The position numbers and the translations under genes are program-made. Below, piece by piece: positions 1 through 5,577 of a stretch of 6,835 nt of DNA. Each line of letters opens with the position of its first letter. Position 1 is the first letter of the stretch. Below the pieces are notes generated by a model, which made no database searches, was not told the DNA's origin, and saw only the letters and a program-made list of their open reading frames with translations. Location: the NCBI GenBank assembly GCA_003650445.1, contig QMQE01000138.1, positions 1-6,835 on the forward strand, read 5' to 3'. Origin of the DNA: Acidobacteriota bacterium (GTDB taxonomy: Bacteria; Acidobacteriota; Holophagae; Thermotomaculales; Thermotomaculaceae).

Positions 1-8
1 AGCCAAGA

Positions 9-38
9 AAAAGACAGGAAAAGACAGGAAAAGACGGG
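9..38. repeat. Three tandem 10-base repeats (AAAAGACAGG)
   Basis: The unit AAAAGACAGG occurs at 9-18 and 19-28, with a third copy at 29-38 that differs by one base (A to G at 36). The unit is the 5' arm of the hairpin described at 29-69, so the arm has been duplicated in tandem. Copies 1 and 2 can pair with the same 3' arm: 6-17 is the exact reverse complement of 54-65. Confidence 0.85.
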
Positions 39-69
39 GAGTATGCACCTTCTCTGTCTTTTTCTCTTT
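29..69 (+). terminator. Probable plus-strand intrinsic terminator of an off-window gene
   Basis: In plus-strand RNA, 29-40 pairs with 51-62 over 12 continuous positions including two G-U wobbles, around a 10-base loop. The stem leads into a U-rich run (59-69). On the opposite strand the wobbles become A-C mismatches, so the plus orientation is favoured. It would serve a rightward gene ending left of the window, convergent with the atp operon. Confidence 0.4.
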
Positions 70-111
70 CCCACTCAACCTCAGCCTCAACCTTGTCCCT
101 GCTTATCCCAT

Positions 112-137
112 AAAAAAAGCAGGCATTTCTGCCTGCT
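112..137 (-). terminator. Intrinsic terminator of the atp F0 operon
   Basis: A perfect 8-base-pair stem (118-125 with 130-137, AGCAGGCA/TGCCTGCT) closes a four-base loop that reads GAAA on the minus strand. On that strand it is followed at once by seven T residues (112-118 read as A on plus). It lies 38 bases past the atpE stop codon. Transcription therefore probably ends here, with no further atp gene in the operon. Confidence 0.92.
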
Positions 138-175
138 CAAATAGTTATGATGAAATGGAAAAGGGTTCTTACTTA

Positions 176-499
176 TTATTTGACCACGAAGACGATGGCG
201 AACATGTAGAGCACCAGCGACTCGATAAAGGCCAGACCAATCAACAAAGTGGTCCGGATATTACCGGTTGCGCCGGGATTCCGCGCCGTGCCTTCGCATG
301 CTGCCACAACTGCCTTACCCTGTCCGATAGCACCGAACGCAGCGGCAAAGCCCATAGCCAGCGCGCCGGCAACAGCCCCGTAGGGGATACCGGTGGACGC
401 TGCCTCGGCAGCATGTGTCGCCGCTTCCTGTGCGATTGCCGGTTGAACGGCAAACAGCACTGCGGCAACGGTGACGGAGAACAACAAGAATCTCTTCAT
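176..499 (-). CDS. atpE: ATP synthase F0 subunit c
   Basis: Forms the rotating c-ring of the membrane F0 sector, carrying ions during ATP synthesis. The 107 residues comprise a leader with a plausible signal-peptidase site after residue 23 (AIA before QEA), helix 1 (about 39-68), the polar loop with R73-N74-P75, and helix 2 (about 82-106) with the ion-carrying carboxylate E93. Q60, S94 and Y98 line up with the ion-site positions Q32, S66 and Y70 of the Ilyobacter c subunit, but the T67 position is leucine, as in proton-type rings. The inner-helix glycine motif is degenerate (A53, F55, A57, G59). Only 14 residues follow E93. GGAGG (504-508) lies four bases before the ATG. It is last in the operon and is followed by a strong terminator. 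The family is certain; the coupling ion is not. Confidence 0.96.
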   Translation of the reverse strand: MKRFLLFSVTVAAVLFAVQPAIAQEAATHAAEAASTGIPYGAVAGALAMGFAAAFGAIGQGKAVVAACEGTARNPGATGNIRTTLLIGLAFIESLVLYMFAIVFVVK

Positions 500-526
500 A
501 GAACCTCCAGAATATGATCTATGCTC

Positions 527-556
527 AACGGCTTCGGAAACCGTTAAGAATCTTAA
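527..556. repeat. Two adjacent inverted repeats in the atpB-atpE spacer
   Basis: The 60-base gap between the atpB stop and atpE start contains the palindrome TTAAGA-A-TCTTAA (544-556) and a 5-base-pair stem-loop AACGG/CCGTT (527-531 with 541-545). The two overlap at 544-545, so they could be alternative folds. In minus-strand mRNA they lie upstream of the atpE ribosome-binding site. Neither has a T-run after it, so termination is unlikely. Confidence 0.5.
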
Positions 557-559
557 ATA

Positions 560-1255
560 TCAGTGCGATTCCGCAACCGCGCCGGAAAGGTAAATAATCG
601 TCAGTAACACGAAAACCAGTGTCTGAATAAAACAGACGAACAGGCCCAGCCCCAAGAGCGGAACCGGGAGTAGAAACGGTACCAGGGCGAGAAAAACGCC
701 CAGTACAATGTGGTCTCCCACCATGTTGACAAAAAGACGAATCGCCAGCGAAAAGGGCCGGGCGAAATGGGAGATGATTTCAATGGGAATGAAGAGAATG
801 GACATGGGAATCCGGAGCGCCAGCGGCCCCCTGGGGGCAATAAACTGTTCCAGGTAACCCAGCCCGTGTTCCTTGAACCCATGATAGTTGTAGTATAGAA
901 ACACGGCAACGGCACAAGCCGCGGTAGTGTTGAGATTGCCGGTTGCCGGCGTAAAACCGGGAACCAGCCCGATGGCGTTGGAGATAAAGATAAAAATGCC
1001 AAGTGCGGTGACAAAGGGTAAAAACTGATGGCCCCGTTTTCCGATATTGTCCATCAACATTCCGTCCATGGCCTTGAGAACCCCTTCGTAGAACTGCTGT
1101 GCCGGGCTGGGGACAAGTTCCGGCGACTTTCTCAGCAGCACGAACACAACGATTGAAATGACAAAAACAAGGCTTGTCATCACTACCTGATCCGGGATCT
1201 GGACGTGAAAGATTGAATTAATCAGCAACGTTAGAATCGAGACTTCCTGATGCAT
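560..1255 (-). CDS. atpB: ATP synthase F0 subunit a
   Basis: The stator subunit that forms the two ion half-channels against the c-ring. The essential helix carries SLAIRLFVNM, whose arginine (R173 counting from this start) corresponds to E. coli R210. The last helix carries FIQTLVF, whose glutamine (Q211) corresponds to E. coli Q252, and the protein ends in LSGAVAESH, much like E. coli. Several hydrophobic helices cover most of its 231 residues. An in-frame ATG lies 18 bases upstream (1273) but has no Shine-Dalgarno, and its own bases form part of the GGAGG (1267-1271) that serves the chosen ATG at an 11-base spacing. Either start lies inside the end of atpI (38- or 56-base overlap), which suggests translational coupling. 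Family assignment is secure; the start is less so. Confidence 0.95.
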   Translation of the reverse strand: MHQEVSILTLLINSIFHVQIPDQVVMTSLVFVISIVVFVLLRKSPELVPSPAQQFYEGVLKAMDGMLMDNIGKRGHQFLPFVTALGIFIFISNAIGLVPGFTPATGNLNTTAACAVAVFLYYNYHGFKEHGLGYLEQFIAPRGPLALRIPMSILFIPIEIISHFARPFSLAIRLFVNMVGDHIVLGVFLALVPFLLPVPLLGLGLFVCFIQTLVFVLLTIIYLSGAVAESH

Positions 1256-1622
1256 CCTTCTGGTTCCCTCCATCTAAAAAAGGATAGGCAATGAGGGCGA
1301 ACACAACCGCCGTCAAGCCTGCAAATGCCGGAATTTTTAAAAAATACCGCCACGAAACTATAGCATAGAGCAAAAGCCCAATCAAGGGGTAGCGCAACAT
1401 TCCAAGGATGAGTACCAGCGCGCCTTTCCCGGGATTTTTCTGCACGACTTTCCGGGTCAGTGCTTCGAGATAAATAAAATTTACCGCAACAATCAAGAAG
1501 GTAGCCACGAAATTCAGCACCGCGTACCGGCCGCCCCAGATGGAAAAACCCACGCAACCGGCAATGCCGTAAGCGATTATGCCCAGCTTGATTTTCCCTT
1601 CCGTTGTTACCGGGAGCTTCAT
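1218..1622 (-). CDS. atpI: ATP synthase subunit I (AtpI family)
   Basis: A small integral membrane protein of 134 residues with four predicted helices at about 13-29, 33-52, 68-90 and 96-116, and a polar C-terminal tail. This size and layout, directly before subunit a in an F0 operon, fits the AtpI family (ATP-synt_I). In other bacteria AtpI is reported to help assemble the c-ring and to work with AtpZ, with cation transport also proposed. It is not a permanent stoichiometric subunit. The start is set by GAGG seven bases upstream and by the four-base ATGA overlap with the atpZ stop. Its 3' end overlaps the start of atpB. AtpI proteins diverge strongly, so the call rests on topology and gene order more than on conserved residues. 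Confidence 0.85.
   Translation of the reverse strand: MKLPVTTEGKIKLGIIAYGIAGCVGFSIWGGRYAVLNFVATFLIVAVNFIYLEALTRKVVQKNPGKGALVLILGMLRYPLIGLLLYAIVSWRYFLKIPAFAGLTAVVFALIAYPFLDGGNQKDASGSLDSNVAD
1267..1271 (-). promoter_or_regulatory. Ribosome-binding site deciding the atpB start
   Basis: GGAGG on the minus strand lies 11 bases before the ATG at 1255 and overlaps the upstream in-frame ATG at 1273. No comparable site precedes that upstream ATG, so the shorter atpB product is preferred. The spacing is at the long end of normal. Confidence 0.5.
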
Positions 1623-1873
1623 TCCTTTCCCTCTTCTTCCTGCTCTTCCTTTTCAATTCGGCTCAGTTCGGCATTGAGACGAAACACATTCATAAATGCC
1701 GCGGCCACTCCGAATATACTGAAAACAATGGTCAGTATCGGGTACAGATCGAGCCACTTATCCAGATAATGTCCCATCAGATAGCCAATTCCGATACTCA
1801 CTGGAAACTGAATCCCCACCGATGTCAGTTCCGCCATAATTCTTCTGCGCCGATTGTCCTTTCCCTCATTCAT
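1619..1873 (-). CDS. atpZ: AtpZ/ATPase_gene1-type F0 accessory protein
   Basis: A short two-helix membrane protein (84 residues from this start). A basic stretch (NRRRR) precedes helix 1. Helix 1 is followed by GHYLDKWLDLYPILT and a second helix ending in FMNVFRL. The conserved layout is a glycine-rich first helix, an LD pair, a proline before helix 2 and an N-x-x-R end, which is characteristic of ATPase_gene1/AtpZ proteins found ahead of atpI. The tail is highly acidic (EKEEQEEEGKE). AtpZ is thought to act with AtpI in F0 assembly or divalent-cation supply. The start is uncertain. The ATG at 1873 has no clear Shine-Dalgarno, whereas an in-frame TTG at 1909 has AGGA seven bases upstream and would give 96 residues with a histidine-rich extension. 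Confidence 0.85.
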   Translation of the reverse strand: MNEGKDNRRRRIMAELTSVGIQFPVSIGIGYLMGHYLDKWLDLYPILTIVFSIFGVAAAFMNVFRLNAELSRIEKEEQEEEGKE

Positions 1874-1887
1874 AACATCAGCATACC

Positions 1888-1917
1888 GCAAGTGCCAGTG
1901 CGAGTGCAAGCGTAAGT
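1888..1917. repeat. Short tandem hexamer run (AGTGCN)
   Basis: The plus strand reads AGTGCC, AGTGCG, AGTGCA, then the related AGCGTA and AGT, starting at 1891. It covers the sequence just upstream of the preferred atpZ start and, if the TTG at 1909 is used, encodes the histidine-rich N-terminus. It looks like simple-sequence expansion and may be prone to slippage. Confidence 0.6.
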
Positions 1918-1970
1918 CCTGAAAGATAAAAATGCAGAGTGGGCTGACCTTCTGTCACGAACCGGCACTA

Positions 1971-2456
1971 TTACTTTTTTTTAATGGTAAGGGTCATGGT
2001 GAAGCGGGCCACCGGATCGTCACCGGCGGTGGAAGGAACGGTGACAATGATATTCAGGGGCATTTCCTGCCGTTCTCCGGTTTCAGCCGCTTTTTCAACC
2101 AGCCGGTCAATCTCTTTCCCCTCAGTGCAGGTAAAAAAAACATCAGCATCGGGGCGGCGGAGGAAATCCCCGTGGATATCCTTAAATAGAAGGTTAATGG
2201 GAACGCCGGATTCGTCAATTCGGCGCCACGCCATCAGGCCCGCGGCAACTTCCGCCCCGACAACCAGTGCGCCGATATACATGGAGCCCAGATGGTTTTT
2301 TGTCCTTCTTCGGAGGGGGATTTTTACGACAATTTTCTCGTCAGTCAGTTCCACAATGGAGGGCCGGGTAAAAAAGAGCATCGGAATCTTCGTAATCCCC
2401 AGCCACCTTGTGGACAATGTCGCCCGCGTTGTCAGTGAAAAAAAACGTTCCAGCAT
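1971..2456 (-). CDS. DUF4442 hotdog-fold protein, thioesterase-like
   Basis: A soluble 161-residue protein. The segment around residues 44-75, with RTKNHLGSMYIGALVVGAEV leading into a long helix, matches the hotdog-fold signature of the DUF4442 group, which is related to PaaI/YiiD-type acyl-CoA thioesterases. Beta-strand-rich halves flank it, and the C-terminus is lysine-rich (TLTIKKK). Members of this fold usually hydrolyse or bind acyl-CoA thioesters as dimers or tetramers. The substrate here is unknown and I cannot identify a catalytic acid with certainty. The start is well supported by GGAGGGG seven bases upstream. The stop is followed directly by a second stop (TAA TAG). It lies 97 bases upstream of atpZ without an evident terminator between, so some read-through into the atp genes is possible. 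Confidence 0.75.
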   Translation of the reverse strand: MLERFFSLTTRATLSTRWLGITKIPMLFFTRPSIVELTDEKIVVKIPLRRRTKNHLGSMYIGALVVGAEVAAGLMAWRRIDESGVPINLLFKDIHGDFLRRPDADVFFTCTEGKEIDRLVEKAAETGERQEMPLNIIVTVPSTAGDDPVARFTMTLTIKKK

Positions 2457-2579
2457 TATTCGGCCCCTCCGTTAGTCTGTCATTCAGTTGAAAAGCTTAC
2501 CGGTTTTCATTTCCGAAGTAAAGCGGCAAGTTTCACCATGGCCATCGCAGAGACCAAAAAGCTCATTTATCGCGGAGAG

Positions 2580-3584
2580 TCACGGAATGTATTGAATGTC
2601 AACGCCGGGAACGACCCAGTCAATGTGTACCGGAACGTTGTTGGTTCCCCCGAATCCGGCGTTGTTACCATTGGCAAAGTGGGCGGAACCGGAAATTTTT
2701 TCCGCCGTGAGGATGCTCCAACCGTGTTTCGCAATGTATGCTTCATTGAGCATGGGATTGGTGCCGATACCCAGTTCTGCCAGTACGTTGAAATTGTCCT
2801 GTTCCAGGATAAGGGGCTTGATATTTCGATCAATCCATGTCTGTTGTTCGATACCATCTCCTTCAATTTTTACAAAACGGTTGTTCTTTACGGTAAATTT
2901 CACCGGAAACGGCAATGGAATCTGGCCGCCCCAGCCGGCAGGCACGGTGAAAAACCCTTCCGAGCCGCCTTCTTCTTCCGGCAAAGCGTAGGCCTCCGCA
3001 CCGGGGAGGTTGCCGAAGGCGCCGGGTGTGTTCAGCATGCCGGTGGAGGCATGGGCGCTTTCCGGTACGATTTCAATGCGCATGTCAGTGCCCGGCGCGG
3101 TGACCCGGACATAGCGGCTGGCAGCCAGTTTTTCCTGAATTTTCCGTGTTTCCTCCGCGAGTTTTTCGTAGTCGGTGTCCATGGGGCCGTTTTGTTCAAA
3201 CATGTCTAAGGTGAAACCCGGCATACTGGCAATCCGGGTGCCGGTTGCGGAAATCGCCTTTCGGAAGGGGGTGTGGCTCAATGAAAATGCCGTGGGCATA
3301 AACAGAATGTCATAGCCTTTTGCGGTTTCATAGAGCGCCGGTACAGCGTCCACTCCATTTCGGGCTTCGTCCGGTGTGTAGCGAAGGAGGGATGGTTCCA
3401 CTCCATTTGCGCGGAAAACCCGGGCCATCCGCTGGCAGAGTTCCCGGGAGGCCTGGAATTTTTCCCGGAATTTGTCTCCCAGTTCCGGTTTCCATTCCTG
3501 AAGGATAATGCCGACGGATTCTCCGGGTTTGTACCCGAGGTTTACCGTTAGTGCGTTCATGATGGCTCTGTCAATGGCGTTCAT
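2580..3584 (-). CDS. M29/NicX-like metalloenzyme, putative aminopeptidase
   Basis: A soluble protein of 334 residues, shorter than the roughly 400-residue classical M29 aminopeptidases. Its second half carries family-like metal-ligand motifs in order: LPGAEAY (E197), AELGIGTNP (E270), GSAHFANG (H302) and VHIDW (H320, D322). These resemble the E, E, H, H, D set of AmpS/AmpT. The tyrosine found seven residues after the first histidine in those enzymes is alanine here (A309), and the spacing between the histidines is shorter. M29 enzymes remove N-terminal residues; the related NicX is a ring-cleaving dioxygenase, so peptidase activity is not assured. No signal peptide is seen, so it is probably cytoplasmic. 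AGGAGG five bases upstream fixes the start. It follows the DUF3592 gene by 30 bases, probably in the same transcript. Confidence 0.75.
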   Translation of the reverse strand: MNAIDRAIMNALTVNLGYKPGESVGIILQEWKPELGDKFREKFQASRELCQRMARVFRANGVEPSLLRYTPDEARNGVDAVPALYETAKGYDILFMPTAFSLSHTPFRKAISATGTRIASMPGFTLDMFEQNGPMDTDYEKLAEETRKIQEKLAASRYVRVTAPGTDMRIEIVPESAHASTGMLNTPGAFGNLPGAEAYALPEEEGGSEGFFTVPAGWGGQIPLPFPVKFTVKNNRFVKIEGDGIEQQTWIDRNIKPLILEQDNFNVLAELGIGTNPMLNEAYIAKHGWSILTAEKISGSAHFANGNNAGFGGTNNVPVHIDWVVPGVDIQYIP

Positions 3585-3614
3585 GTTTCCCTCCTGAGGT
3601 GAATTGGTTTCGAT

Positions 3615-4124
3615 TTATCTCCCGGTGAAGAGTTTAACGAAGAAAAGAAATAGCAGGGCAAGTCCCCCCAGGGCAAAAAGTAAACCGAGGCCCACATAGA
3701 GAAAACTGGTGAATCCGGCTTTTCTTTCCAGTACGCTGTGCATCGGCGCATCCGGGTCAAAGTACACCTGCACCTTCTTTCCCACCGGATAATCTGCTAC
3801 AACTTCTTGTGCGTGGGCCGGTGTGTTGGTGGAATAGTCGCCGAATGAGATGCGCCCTGAAAGATATTCCTGCCCTTCTACCCTGTAATTGTATCTGACA
3901 TCACCCTTGTAGCTGTAATGTCGCTTTCCTTTTTTATCGGTGGATTTCAGCACTCGGACAACATTGGAGCTGACAACAGCCCCCTGTACATGGGGCCAGG
4001 CTTTACTGGCATGGACCATCTTCAGATTTTGAACGGAACTGAAGAGGAGAAAAATTCCCAGCCCTCCGAAAATAAGTGCACCGAGAAATAACCCCGTTTT
4101 TGAATTCTGGTTTTTATTCGACAT
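3615..4124 (-). CDS. DUF3592 domain membrane protein
   Basis: A 169-residue protein with one hydrophobic helix near the N-terminus (about 11-31) and another near the C-terminus (about 138-163), separated by a beta-rich soluble domain. That domain contains the DUF3592 hallmarks: W43-P44 just after helix 1, VRYNYRVEGQEY, and YPVGKKVQVYFDPDAP shortly before helix 2. The family has no established function, so none is assigned. The soluble domain is presumably on the outer face of the membrane, but topology is inferred from hydrophobicity alone. It is the first gene of the leftward block. AGGGGG six bases before the ATG supports the start, and a probable promoter lies just upstream. Confidence 0.85.
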   Translation of the reverse strand: MSNKNQNSKTGLFLGALIFGGLGIFLLFSSVQNLKMVHASKAWPHVQGAVVSSNVVRVLKSTDKKGKRHYSYKGDVRYNYRVEGQEYLSGRISFGDYSTNTPAHAQEVVADYPVGKKVQVYFDPDAPMHSVLERKAGFTSFLYVGLGLLFALGGLALLFLFFVKLFTGR

Positions 4125-4154
4125 GTGTTCCCCCTGCTCTGTTTTTGAATATTC

Positions 4155-4184
4155 AGTATAGCATGGCCTGAGGGGTTCGTTCAG
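4155..4184 (-). promoter_or_regulatory. Probable promoter of the leftward block
   Basis: On the minus strand TATACT (4155-4160) matches the -10 consensus at five of six positions. CTGAAC (4179-4184) lies 18 bases further upstream as a weak -35 element. Transcription would begin about 20-25 bases before the DUF3592 ATG, a normal short leader that includes its ribosome-binding site. Confidence 0.35.
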
Positions 4185-4223
4185 TTTTCAGGGAAGCTGT
4201 TGTTGTGATATGTCAGGCTTTTT

Positions 4224-4266
4224 GAACATTATAATATGCTCTTTAACAGTCAATTAGATATTGTTA
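4224..4266 (+). promoter_or_regulatory. Candidate promoter core and operator-like dyads for the acyl-CoA genes
   Basis: A perfect TATAAT lies at 4230-4235, flanked on both sides by an imperfect dyad, GAACAT and ATGCTC (five of six positions symmetric). A second inverted repeat, TAACA/TGTTA with a 13-base gap (4244-4248 and 4262-4266), lies where the transcript would begin. No good -35 is seen at 16-18 bases, which fits an activator-dependent or weak promoter. The leader to the ATG would be about 100 bases. Confidence 0.3.
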
Positions 4267-4332
4267 CATGGAGACTGCCCACTGCCGTTTTTTCGTTTTT
4301 TGTGATATTCTTGGGGCTGAGAAACTGAATAC

Positions 4333-4338
4333 GGGAGG
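4333..4338 (+). promoter_or_regulatory. Ribosome-binding site deciding the acyl-CoA dehydrogenase start
   Basis: GGGAGG lies six bases before the ATG at 4345 but only three before the adjacent in-frame GTG at 4342. The ATG is therefore the better start, giving 410 rather than 411 residues. Confidence 0.7.
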
Positions 4339-4344
4339 CACGTG

Positions 4345-5577
4345 ATGGATTTCGCAGTGAGTGAAGAAACCAGAGAAATGCTGAACTTGATGGAACAGTT
4401 TGTGCGAAAGGAACTGATTCCCATGGAAACCGCGTTTTTAACCAAAAGTTTTGCCGAAATTGAACCGGAAATTGAGAAGAAACGCAAAAAAGTTCGGCAA
4501 ATGGGGCTCTGGGCACCGGCACAGCCCAAAGATTACGGTGGCATGGGGCTTTCGCTGATGGATTTCGCCCTTGTTTCTGAGGTGCTGGGCCAGACTCCGC
4601 TGGGACATTATGTGTTCGGCTGCCACGCGCCGGATGCCGGGAATATTGAAATCCTCTACGACCATGGCACGGCGGAACAGAAGAAAAAGTGGCTGGAACC
4701 GCTGGTGAAGGGCGAAATCCGAAGCTGTTTTTCCATGACGGAGGTGGAACTCCCCGGTTCCAACCCTGTGATGATGGATACCACGGCGGTGAAGGACGGC
4801 GACGATTACGTCATCAACGGTCAGAAATGGTACACCACAGCAGCGGATGGCTCCGCTTTTGCCATTGTTATGGCGGTGACGAATCCGGATGCGGCACCCC
4901 ATAAACAGGCCAGTATGATTATTGTCCCCACCGGCACACCGGGATTCGACCTGGTACGAAACATTGCGGTGATGGGGCATACCGAAGACGGTGCGTTCAG
5001 CCACGGCGAGGTGCTTTACCACAGCTGCCGGGTGCCGCAGTCCAATCTGCTTGGGCCGGAGGGCGCGGGGTTCAGAATTGCCCAGGAACGCCTTGCGCCG
5101 GGAAGAATCCATCATACGATGCGTTGGCTTGGCATCTGCCGCCGGGCACTGGACCTGATGTGCAAACGGGCGGTAACCCGTCCCATCGCTCCGGGAAAGG
5201 TTCTGGCAGACAAGGAAATTATTCAGGCATGGATTGCAGAAAGTGCAGCGGAAATCGCGGCAGCCCGGGCATTAACCATTGAAACCGCATGGAAAATTGA
5301 AAACTACGGTTTCAAGGAAGTTCGGGAAGAAATTTCTATGATTAAATTCGTGGTAGCAAACGTGATGCAGCGGGTGGTGGACCGTGCACTACAGGTGTAC
5401 GGTGGCCTTGGCATGACAGATGACACGATTATCGCGTTCTTCTATCGTCAGGAACGGGCATCCCGAATTTATGACGGTGCCGATGAGGTTCACAAGTTGT
5501 CCCTTGCCCGACGGATTCTGAAACCGTACCGGGCCAAAGCAGATGAACTGAAGGAGGGTAACGGTGTCTTTCGATGA
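4345..5577 (+). CDS. Acyl-CoA dehydrogenase, ACAD10/11 (LvaC-like) type
   Basis: A FAD enzyme of 410 residues, normal for the family. In order it has an N-terminal helical domain (about 1-120), a middle beta domain with CFSMTEVELPGSNP (from about 128) and the flavin-stacking QKWYTT (W162), and a C-terminal helical domain with QVYGGLGMTDD (from about 350) and RIYDGADEVHK. The last motif aligns with the MCAD catalytic-base loop, placing aspartate (D377) where MCAD has E376; ACAD11 also has aspartate (ADGPDEVH). The TEP-type motif reads TEV here. The closest characterised relatives are ACAD10/11 and, by context, LvaC. These act with an APH-type kinase on phosphorylated hydroxyacyl-CoAs, removing phosphate rather than simply desaturating. 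Its last 14 bases overlap the kinase gene, so the two are probably made together. Substrate is inferred, not shown. Confidence 0.9.
   Translation: MDFAVSEETREMLNLMEQFVRKELIPMETAFLTKSFAEIEPEIEKKRKKVRQMGLWAPAQPKDYGGMGLSLMDFALVSEVLGQTPLGHYVFGCHAPDAGNIEILYDHGTAEQKKKWLEPLVKGEIRSCFSMTEVELPGSNPVMMDTTAVKDGDDYVINGQKWYTTAADGSAFAIVMAVTNPDAAPHKQASMIIVPTGTPGFDLVRNIAVMGHTEDGAFSHGEVLYHSCRVPQSNLLGPEGAGFRIAQERLAPGRIHHTMRWLGICRRALDLMCKRAVTRPIAPGKVLADKEIIQAWIAESAAEIAAARALTIETAWKIENYGFKEVREEISMIKFVVANVMQRVVDRALQVYGGLGMTDDTIIAFFYRQERASRIYDGADEVHKLSLARRILKPYRAKADELKEGNGVFR
5552..5557 (+). promoter_or_regulatory. Ribosome-binding site for the GTG-initiated kinase
   Basis: AGGAGG, inside the end of the acyl-CoA dehydrogenase gene, lies six bases before a GTG at 5564. 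It supports the GTG as start, with the two reading frames overlapping by 14 bases. Confidence 0.8.

Larger units (their letters stand above)
1..110. other. Left-edge intergenic stretch without a gene
   Basis: No convincing coding sequence or RNA gene is visible here on either strand. The stretch has purine-rich tandem repeats (9-38) followed by a long pyrimidine-rich run (about 50-95). It lies beyond the terminator of the atp operon and probably forms the space between that operon and a convergent gene off the left edge. Confidence 0.6.

Noticed and set aside
1..69. CRISPR array from the repeats at 9-38
   Set aside because: The units are 10 bases long, directly abutting, with no spacers.
1945..1957. 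TGAC-N5-GTCA inverted repeat upstream of atpZ
   Set aside because: Four-base arms occur readily by chance and no good promoter elements frame it.
1984..2475. 163-codon open frame on the plus strand
   Set aside because: It is antisense to the DUF4442 gene, which has motif support and a strong ribosome-binding site; this frame has neither.
2507..2545. 12-codon minus-strand ORF (MAMVKLAALLRK) upstream of the DUF4442 gene
   Set aside because: It has no clear Shine-Dalgarno, no attenuator-like hairpins after it and no run of regulatory codons, so a leader peptide is not supported.
2538..3209. 223-codon open frame on the plus strand
   Set aside because: It lies antisense to the M29-like gene, has no Shine-Dalgarno, shows no recognisable motif and has a composition typical of a shadow frame.
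4438..5115. 225-codon open frame on the minus strand
   Set aside because: It is antisense to the acyl-CoA dehydrogenase, is rich in His and Arg as expected for a reverse shadow, and shows no family motif.
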